Source: Psychrobacter sp. NG25
GTDB lineage: Bacteria > Pseudomonadota > Gammaproteobacteria > Pseudomonadales > Moraxellaceae
Assembly: GCF_015234355.1 (NCBI RefSeq)
Contig: NZ_JADGMV010000002.1
Span: 372,001-436,000 of the forward strand
Direction: 5' to 3'
DNA: 64,000 nucleotides
Shown: in pieces, positions 58,211 through 64,000 of the stretch
Position numbering within the stretch: the first letter of the stretch is position 1
Layout of the letters: every line of letters starts with the position of its first letter
The notes under the pieces: model-generated
The model's input: the letters and a program-made list of their open reading frames with translations, nothing else
Databases searched by the model: none
Told to the model about the DNA's origin: nothing
Position numbers and translations under genes: made by a program

Positions 58211-58747
58211 ATGACGACCTCATCACAACCTACCACAGCATCAAAGCCTTCTAGTCAGAGCAACAGCAATACACTCACTCATAAGCTGCTGCTGGTTAAC
58301 GGGGTCAATCTAAATTTATTGGGTAAGCGTGAACCTGATATTTATGGTCATGCGACACTTGCTGATATCGAAAAACGTTTGATTGCGCGTGCCGCTCAGC
58401 ATGATGTCGAATTAATTTGCATACAATCAAACCATGAAGGTCAGCTGATCGATGACATCCAACATCATGGACTGTTAGCAGAAGCGACAGCGCAAGTAGA
58501 TGCTATTATCCTTAACCCTGCAGCATTTACGCATACTTCAGTTGCTCTACGTGACGCATTACTAGCTACACAAAAGCCATTTATAGAAGTACACTTATCT
58601 AATGTTCATGCACGTGAGTCTTTTCGCCATCATTCTTATTTGAGCGATGTCGCAGTCGGTGTTATTTGTGGTTTGGGACAGATGGGTTATCAAATGGCAC
58701 TAGATTATTGGCTCAACAACCTCTACTCTATCAACCTTAGCGACTAA
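58211..58747 (+). CDS. aroQ: 3-dehydroquinate dehydratase, type II
   Basis: Shikimate-pathway enzyme. 178 residues with a ~25-residue polar leader before the usual start ([21 protein letters not shown]). The catalytic tyrosine is in that motif, with [16 protein letters not shown] and the histidine in [15 protein letters not shown]. Often found before accBC, but here it stands alone. Confidence 0.97.
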   Translation: MTTSSQPTTASKPSSQSNSNTLTHKLLLVNGVNLNLLGKREPDIYGHATLADIEKRLIARAAQHDVELICIQSNHEGQLIDDIQHHGLLAEATAQVDAIILNPAAFTHTSVALRDALLATQKPFIEVHLSNVHARESFRHHSYLSDVAVGVICGLGQMGYQMALDYWLNNLYSINLSD

Positions 58748-58831
58748 CATTTATCGGTTTTTTGAAGTACTAGTTTTAAGTGCTAATAATAATTGTTTAT
58801 ATGTACTAAAGATGGCTCAGTCAAACAGCAA

Positions 58832-58856
58832 TATAGTTGATTCAATTTAAAATAGT
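58832..58856 (+). repeat. Remnant left end of the TATAGT-ended repeat
   Basis: About 25 bases (TATAGTTGATTCAATTTAAA then ATAGT) match the left end of copy 4. The rest of the element is absent; the CTAG-flanked element begins 16 bases later. Confidence 0.5.
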
Positions 58857-58872
58857 TTGATTAAAATACTAG

Positions 58873-59040
58873 GGCGTGTCCTCATTTTAGAAATGGTGAT
58901 AAAAACGAGATAAATTGCAGTCAAACAAGGAAAATAGCGCAGATAATATCGAGATATTAGTCAGCTATTTAACGCCGTTTGGCAAGATTTAGCCATTTTT
59001 AACCCATTTAGATGACTATCGATTGAATTGAGGACACGCC
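58873..59040. mobile_element. MITE-like element with CTAG target duplication
   Basis: 168 bp with perfect inverted ends GGCGTGTCCTCA / TGAGGACACGCC. Both sides carry CTAG (58869-58872 and 59041-59044). No coding capacity. A 4-base CTAR target and GG-starting ends are typical of IS5-family elements, so it is probably a non-autonomous IS5 relative. It ends 44 bp before the ABC1 kinase start. Confidence 0.78.
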
Positions 59041-59084
59041 CTAGCATTATGGCTGAATAAACAACCCAATATACGGTGATATGA

Positions 59085-60386
59085 ATGGCAAAATCGTCTG
59101 GAAAGCGCTTTATGAAACTCGCTGGCATGACTGCAAGTATTGCCGGAAAAGCAGCTAAAAACTCATTTAAGCACCTATCAAGCGATGAAGAGAAACGTCT
59201 GCAAGCACGCTCGGAGCTCATGCAAGATGTGGGGATTCAAATAGCTGAGACGCTTGGTGAAATGAAAGGCGCCGTCATGAAAGTGGGGCAAATCGCGTCA
59301 CAATATAAAGACGTGTTTCCACCTGAGGTTGCCACAGCTCTAGAAAAGCTGCAAAAAGATGCGCCGCCCATGCCATATGCACAGATACAAGCTCAAATAG
59401 AACGTGAGCTTAAAGCGCCTGTTGGAGAGCTGTTCAACGAATTTGAAGAAACACCATTTGCCGCTGCCTCTATTGGACAAGTGCACAAGGCAGTATTGCC
59501 CTCTGGTCAAAGAGTCGTGGTCAAGGTTCAGTATCCCGATGTGGATGAAAACTGTGATAGTGACCTCAAACAAGTACGTATGGCATTGAAAATCGCTGGC
59601 GTGCTCAATATGAGCAAGCAACTACAAGAACAGTTGTTTCATGAGATTCGCCAAAGTTTGCATGATGAGTTGGACTATATTAAAGAAGCGCATAACTTAC
59701 GCGTATTTGGTGCATTTCATGCAGAGGACGAAGGTCTTATTATTCCGAAAGTTATTAGTAGCCACTCTTCTAAACGGATTTTGACACTGACTGAAGAGAT
59801 GGGAGAAACTCTCACCGTCGCAGCGAGTTGGGATAATGACATCAAACAAGAAATAGCCAAACGCCTGTTTCATTTTACCGCAGGGCAGCTATTTGGACTG
59901 TATCGTATGCACTGTGACCCACATCCTGGCAACTTTGCCTTTCGCAAAGATGGTAGCGTCGTGGCTTATGATTTCGGCGGTATTCGCAGTTATAGTGACA
60001 ACGAGGTTCAACTGTTTCGACGTTTCGCTAAACATGCGATTAAAAGTGATGTAACTGCCCTTGAGCAAGATTTGGTGGCGTTAGATATTCGCCGTGATGA
60101 TGATAAAAACATCCCTGGTGAATTCTATGAAAAATGGCTATCCATTGGCCTAAAGCCCTTTTCCATTGAACCTTACCAGAAAGGCGCTTTCGATTTTGGT
60201 AGCAGTCAAATACACCACGAAGCCATTGCACAAATGCGAACATCTTTGAAGTATTTCGGTCAGTTTCAGCCTTCTGCGACGACCATGATGCTCGACCGAA
60301 CCGTGTCAGGACAATATTGGAATCTGGTCAATTTGGGCGTAGATATTGACTTATCACCGCTTATCAGTGAGTACATCGATATATAG
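59085..60386 (+). CDS. ABC1/UbiB-family atypical kinase
   Basis: 433 residues. The family's KxGQ motif (MKVGQIAS), the alanine-rich loop in place of a P-loop (FAAASIGQVHKAVLPSGQ), VVVKVQYP with the ATP lysine, LDYIKEAHNLRVF, the catalytic HCDPHPGNFAF and the metal aspartate in AYDFGG. Relatives support ubiquinone synthesis or lipid homeostasis. No C-terminal membrane helices, so it is not a classic UbiB. A MITE-like element lies just upstream and may affect its expression. Confidence 0.88.
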   Translation: MAKSSGKRFMKLAGMTASIAGKAAKNSFKHLSSDEEKRLQARSELMQDVGIQIAETLGEMKGAVMKVGQIASQYKDVFPPEVATALEKLQKDAPPMPYAQIQAQIERELKAPVGELFNEFEETPFAAASIGQVHKAVLPSGQRVVVKVQYPDVDENCDSDLKQVRMALKIAGVLNMSKQLQEQLFHEIRQSLHDELDYIKEAHNLRVFGAFHAEDEGLIIPKVISSHSSKRILTLTEEMGETLTVAASWDNDIKQEIAKRLFHFTAGQLFGLYRMHCDPHPGNFAFRKDGSVVAYDFGGIRSYSDNEVQLFRRFAKHAIKSDVTALEQDLVALDIRRDDDKNIPGEFYEKWLSIGLKPFSIEPYQKGAFDFGSSQIHHEAIAQMRTSLKYFGQFQPSATTMMLDRTVSGQYWNLVNLGVDIDLSPLISEYIDI

Positions 60387-60429
60387 CATGATACGAAGTA
60401 AAAACTTATATCAAAGCAGCTAGGCCATA

Positions 60430-61260
60430 CTAAACGTGCAGCGCATGTCCACAGCGATCACAAAACTCTGCTGCGATGGCATGACCAAACTTACCACAGT
60501 TGGGACAAGTAACGGGATTGAGTTGAGGACGCATATTACGTGCTAGCTCAGAAGTAAAAATACCTGTAGGTACGGCAATGATCGAATAACCCGTAATCAT
60601 GACCATGCTCGCAATCGCTTGACCAAGCGGGGTCTTGGGTGACATATCACCATAACCGACCGTCGTCATCGTAACGACCGCCCAGTAGATAGACAGCGGA
60701 ATACTGGTAAAACCGTTCTCGGGCCCTTCTACTACGTAGATAATCGAGCCAAAAATCGTAACCAATAGTACGAGAGATAAGAAGAATACCGTGATCTTCT
60801 GCTGACTGGTCTTAAGCGCCGAGGCCAAAAAACCTGCTTGTTGCATATAAGCTTTGAGCTTGAGTACGCGAAAGATACGTAAAATGCGCAAAACGCGTAT
60901 GACGAGTAGATACTGCACACCTACGAACATTAGGCTTAAGTAACTTGGTAATACGGACAACAAATCCACAACCCCAAAAAAACTAAAAGCGTAACGCAAG
61001 CGATTAGGGGCTGAAAATAACCGTAAGGCATATTCCATCGTAAATAAAATGGTAAAAAACCATTCTGCGTAAAAGAATATAACGCCATACTGCAAGCGCA
61101 TATATAGCACACTATCAAGCATAACCACAGCCACACTGGCCAAGATTGCAATCAATAATACAATATCAAAAAGTTTGCCCAAACGAGTATCCGTGCCTTC
61201 AATAATGACATGAATACGGTTACGCAAGTGTGTAATGGCTTCGGCAGTGAGTTGCTTCAT
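60430..61260 (-). CDS. Kv-like potassium channel with C-terminal zinc ribbon
   Basis: 276 residues, inner membrane. Six helices: S1 ~27-48, S2-S3 to ~115, S4 with repeated arginines (VIRVLRILRIFRVLKL), S5 ~150-172 and S6 ~210-235. Selectivity filter TMTTVGYGDMSP. After S6 the tail ends in a zinc ribbon, CPNCGKFGHAIAAEFCDRCG, in place of an RCK or cyclic-nucleotide domain. Single gene. Activation is probably voltage-dependent; the ribbon's role is unknown. Confidence 0.9.
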   Translation of the reverse strand: MKQLTAEAITHLRNRIHVIIEGTDTRLGKLFDIVLLIAILASVAVVMLDSVLYMRLQYGVIFFYAEWFFTILFTMEYALRLFSAPNRLRYAFSFFGVVDLLSVLPSYLSLMFVGVQYLLVIRVLRILRIFRVLKLKAYMQQAGFLASALKTSQQKITVFFLSLVLLVTIFGSIIYVVEGPENGFTSIPLSIYWAVVTMTTVGYGDMSPKTPLGQAIASMVMITGYSIIAVPTGIFTSELARNMRPQLNPVTCPNCGKFGHAIAAEFCDRCGHALHV

Positions 61261-61578
61261 AGAGTCAGTAGCTTCATAAAATCAATGGCTTGATGGCATC
61301 CAATGACTTAAAATGTGATGGATAAGGCCAAGTTAGTCAAAATACACAAAACTGGTTTATAATATTGCTCACCTATCACAGTGAATACAATCTATAAGTT
61401 GCCACAGTGTAGCAAAAAAGCACTCTCAACAACATACAAATCGTTAACGTGTCAGTAGCTCTATTACTTTAAAGAGATAGCGCCATCTATATGATAAGAC
61501 ACGTGACTTAGTATGAAAGATGATTAATAAACACTTTTTTAAGCACAATAAATAGTACGTAGAACTTAAGGATGTTAT
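61261..61578. other. Divergent spacer between the channel gene and yebC
   Basis: 318 bp, no gene. A TATAAT at 61358-61363 may be a -10 for yebC; no good -35 was seen. Confidence 0.4.
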
Positions 61579-62328
61579 ATGGCAGGCCATTCAAAGTGGG
61601 CAAATATCAAACACCGCAAAGCTCGTCAGGATGCGGTAAAAGGTAAAGTATTTACTAAGATTATCCGTGAAATTGTTTCTGCTGCCAAGCAAGGTGACCC
61701 CGACCCTGATAAAAACCCGCGCTTACGTGCCGTTATCGAAAAAGCATTATCTGTCAATATGACCCGTGACACGATTAACCGTGCGGTCGACCGTGGTACA
61801 GGCGGCGGTGACAATGAAAACATGGAAGATGTCAGCTACGAAGGTTATGGTGTTGGCGGTGTGGCAGTATTGGTCGAAACCATGACTGATAACCTAAATC
61901 GTACGGTCAGCGAAGTACGTCATGCTTTCACAAAAAATGAAGGCAATCTTGGCACTACAGGTTCAGTGGCTTACCTGTTTACCAAACGCGGTGAAATCAC
62001 CTTTAACGATGTGAGTTTAGAGGATGAAGTCATGCTGGCGGCACTAGATGCGGGTGCCCTCGATATCGAAAATGATGGCGAAAGCTTACTGGTCATCACT
62101 GAATGGGAAAGCTTCGGTCAAGTTCAAGATGCGCTTAATGCAGCGGGCCTTGTTTCTGACAATGCGGAAGTAACCATGTCACCATCAACCATTGCTGAAA
62201 TAGACAATGTTGAAGATGCCGAAAAAGTCATGAAGATGATTGATATGCTAGAAGATATCGATGATGTACAAGAGGTTTATAGCAATGTAAACTTCTCTGC
62301 TGACGTAATGGCACAGCTTGAAGGGTGA
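61579..62328 (+). CDS. YebC/PmpR family protein
   Basis: 249 residues, the usual length. The universal start [19 protein letters not shown], then [49 protein letters not shown] and the last domain ending VYSNVNF. Traditionally called a transcriptional regulator; recent work on the family points to relief of ribosome stalling. A terminator follows. No ruvC neighbour. Confidence 0.95.
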   Translation: MAGHSKWANIKHRKARQDAVKGKVFTKIIREIVSAAKQGDPDPDKNPRLRAVIEKALSVNMTRDTINRAVDRGTGGGDNENMEDVSYEGYGVGGVAVLVETMTDNLNRTVSEVRHAFTKNEGNLGTTGSVAYLFTKRGEITFNDVSLEDEVMLAALDAGALDIENDGESLLVITEWESFGQVQDALNAAGLVSDNAEVTMSPSTIAEIDNVEDAEKVMKMIDMLEDIDDVQEVYSNVNFSADVMAQLEG

Positions 62329-62419
62329 TTAATATAGTCTCAAATGTGGCCTATGTTACTGACCTTTGAGATCTAAATATTAGAAATAATCTTTAATATT
62401 AATCATTTACACTTTAGAG

Positions 62420-62448
62420 CCAGACAGTTTCTTACTGTCTGGTTTTTT
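62420..62448 (+). terminator. Rho-independent terminator of yebC
   Basis: Perfect 8-base stem CCAGACAG / CTGTCTGG with a 7-base loop and six T. Confidence 0.88.
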
Positions 62449-62559
62449 GTTGTCACAAGCACCCTTATAAATATTGTTTTTGTGAAAGTTGAGGAATATA
62501 ATCGCACACAAACAGTAATAGTTATTATTTGCAATAATGCGAATAATTAAGGACTCTCT

Positions 62560-62898
62560 ATGAGTATTACGATCCTACCTTCTCAAAACCTCACTACCGA
62601 TACATCTACTCCTTCTGATCATAAAACCACATCATCGCCTGTGTGTTCATTGCTGGATTTCAATAAGCGTCAACCTGCCATTATTGATGAGATTGTCGCC
62701 AATAGTCGGTTTGGTGAGATCGATGGCGCTATCAGTCAACGACTAAAAGATTTAGGGTTTTTACCTAATACTTTGATTCACATTGTAGCCAAAGGGTTAT
62801 TTGGTAAGCCACCTTATGCCGTACAGCTGAGCACTGGCGCACAGTTTAGCTTACGTGCCGATGAACTGATAAAAATACAATGCCGCGCTGTCACATAA
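62560..62898 (+). CDS. feoA: Ferrous iron transport protein A
   Basis: Small SH3-like partner of the FeoB iron transporter. 112 residues with a ~50-residue polar leader before the FeoA domain (GAISQRLKDLGFLPNTLIHIVAKGLFGKPPYAVQLSTGAQFSLR). AGGAC lies upstream of the ATG. The AT-rich bases before it (TGCAATAATGCGAATAAT) loosely resemble a Fur box. feoB begins 198 bp later, past a repeat element. Confidence 0.92.
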   Translation: MSITILPSQNLTTDTSTPSDHKTTSSPVCSLLDFNKRQPAIIDEIVANSRFGEIDGAISQRLKDLGFLPNTLIHIVAKGLFGKPPYAVQLSTGAQFSLRADELIKIQCRAVT

Positions 62899-62961
62899 AG
62901 GCAAATGATAAAAGGCACTAATTATTGGATGCCCATGTGCTCTATCCAAATGCTTTTCTCA

Positions 62962-63067
62962 TATAGTCGATTCCATTTAAAAGTAGTACAAGGCACCGAG
63001 TGTAGATGTATATTAAATACTTCAAGCGAGGTTAACGCGGTAACACTTTTTTAGTGAAATGACGATA
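62962..63067 (+). repeat. TATAGT-ended dispersed repeat, copy 4 (between feoA and feoB)
   Basis: 106 bp. Left end TATAGTCGATTC, right end degenerate (GACGATA). Interior ACAAGGCACCGAGTG, AGATGTAT / ATACTTC (63004-63011 with 63017-63023) and GAGGTTAACGCGG. The arms AAAAGT (62979-62984) and ACTTTT (63045-63050) pair. It ends 30 bp before the feoB ATG. Confidence 0.78.
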
Positions 63068-63096
63068 CCAGTCCTTTAACAGCGATTCATAAGCTT

Positions 63097-64000
63097 ATGT
63101 CCTCTTCAGCAACCCTTTCAGTACCAGCCAATCAAATAAAAGCCAGCACTGTTCCTATCACACTGGCTTTGGTCGGCGCACCCAATTGCGGCAAAACAGC
63201 TACCTTCAATGTGCTTACAGGCTCCAAAGCTAAAGTGGCAAACTACTCTGGCGTCACGGTTGATAAACGCAGTGCTAGCCTACTTGGGCACTCAAATGTC
63301 AATATTTTAGATCTACCGGGCACCTACAGTTTAAAAACAGCCAGTCTCGATGAAGAAGTCACTCGTAAAGTACTGTTTGGTCAGATGCCTGGCGAATCTG
63401 TCCCTGATGGGATTATATTTGTGGCTGATGCAACCAATCTACGTATGTCATTACGTATGTTGCTAGAGCTGAGAAACTTAGGCTTACCCATCATCGTGGC
63501 GCTCAATCTAAGTGATGTGGCGCAGAGCCGTGGTTTGGTTGTAGATGAGTCGATACTATCAAATGAGCTAGGCGTTCCTTTCGTACAAACAGTCGCCATT
63601 AAACGTAAAGGCTGCACGCAGTTACTCACCTTAGCTGATGAGCTGATTGATTATATTGGTAATAGCGAGCAGCCCATACATTTTTTTGAGACTGATACTG
63701 ACACCCATACGATGTACCAACAGGCTGACGATATTCTCAGCCGAGCCGTGACGGCAGTACAGCGTTTGCCCAAATGGCATGAACGTTTAGACCAATTGAC
63801 ACTTCACCCCGTGATAGGTGTTGTCATCTTATTGATGATTTTATTTGTCATATTTCAAGCAGTATATGCATGGGCCACACCGCTGATGGACAGCATTGAG
63901 TGGCTAGTAGGCAGCGTGGGAACCCTCTTATCACAGTGGCTGCCGGATGGAATATTACAAAGTCTCATTGTAGATGGCATTGTGGCTGGTGTGGGTAGCG
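63097..64000 (+). CDS. feoB: Ferrous iron transporter B, 3' part beyond the window
   Basis: GTP-dependent Fe(II) importer of the inner membrane. 301 residues are visible from ATG 63097, with no stop before the edge. The G domain has G1 GAPNCGKTATFN (Asn usually at the Ala position), the switch region NYSGVTVDKR, G3 DLPGTYSL and G4 NLSD. The first membrane helix begins at about residue 243 (HPVIGVVILLMILFVIFQ). Full length would be 600-800 residues. The ribosome site is weak, and the repeat element lies directly upstream. Confidence 0.95.
   Translation, partial: MSSSATLSVPANQIKASTVPITLALVGAPNCGKTATFNVLTGSKAKVANYSGVTVDKRSASLLGHSNVNILDLPGTYSLKTASLDEEVTRKVLFGQMPGESVPDGIIFVADATNLRMSLRMLLELRNLGLPIIVALNLSDVAQSRGLVVDESILSNELGVPFVQTVAIKRKGCTQLLTLADELIDYIGNSEQPIHFFETDTDTHTMYQQADDILSRAVTAVQRLPKWHERLDQLTLHPVIGVVILLMILFVIFQAVYAWATPLMDSIEWLVGSVGTLLSQWLPDGILQSLIVDGIVAGVGS

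Noticed and set aside
62520..62559. Fur box upstream of feoA
   Set aside because: The AT-rich bases only loosely fit the 19-base Fur pattern; mentioned under feoA but not called as a site.

Overview
The window looks like chromosomal DNA of a gamma-proteobacterium of the Moraxellaceae, most likely Psychrobacter. This is inferred from moderate, AT-leaning base composition, the style of the proteins (HolD-like psi, LemA/M48 pair, Gcr-type membrane protein, trpGDC without trpE, two adjacent acyl-CoA dehydrogenases) and short dispersed repeats between genes. No 16S gene is present to confirm it. Most of the window is ordinary core genome. No CRISPR array, prophage or tRNA gene was seen.

Layout. 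1-8 kb (mostly minus strand): a truncated peptide-binding ABC transporter protein, serC, a divergent HolD-like protein, a very long M48 metallopeptidase with lemA, and the SRP RNA. 8-12 kb: a SIMPL-family periplasmic protein, a DUF4124 protein and glnA; glnA has a housekeeping promoter, a sigma-54 promoter and upstream NtrC-like sites. 12-17 kb: trpG-trpD-trpC, an Smr protein and a 3-methyladenine DNA glycosylase. 17-27 kb: an MscS channel, a BtuB-like receptor, ahcY-metF behind an SAH riboswitch, rsmE and a PAS-GGDEF-EAL protein. 27-34 kb: two acyl-CoA dehydrogenase paralogues and a Gcr-type membrane protein.

33.8-36.4 kb is the accessory patch. A decayed IS3-family transposase ends at a terminal repeat at 34347. 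GC-rich foreign-looking DNA starts at the next base and carries a transglutaminase-like gene and the tail of a broken membrane-protein gene. AT-rich DNA with a small unknown ORF and a GNAT acetyltransferase follows.

36.5-64 kb returns to housekeeping genes: apaH, rsmA, a secreted unknown and pdxA; dnaB, alr, argF; rpiA; an arsRCHB arsenic operon; ilvA; an Excalibur protein, hslR, a low-molecular-weight phosphatase, murB and a DUF218 protein; ccoS with a Met/His-tailed DsbD_2/SafE-type membrane protein; rhlB, a cold-shock gene, aroQ, an ABC1 kinase, a Kv-like channel, yebC, feoA and a truncated feoB.

The most distinctive non-coding signal is a family of ~107-bp TATAGT-ended elements. Four copies (14119-14225, 55752-55859, 55963-56069, 62962-63067) share an inner hairpin and arms whose paired bases change together. 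They lie inside the trp cluster, between feoA and feoB, and twice between the ccoS region and rhlB. A different 168-bp element with perfect inverted ends and CTAG flanks lies at 58873-59040, next to a remnant of the first family.
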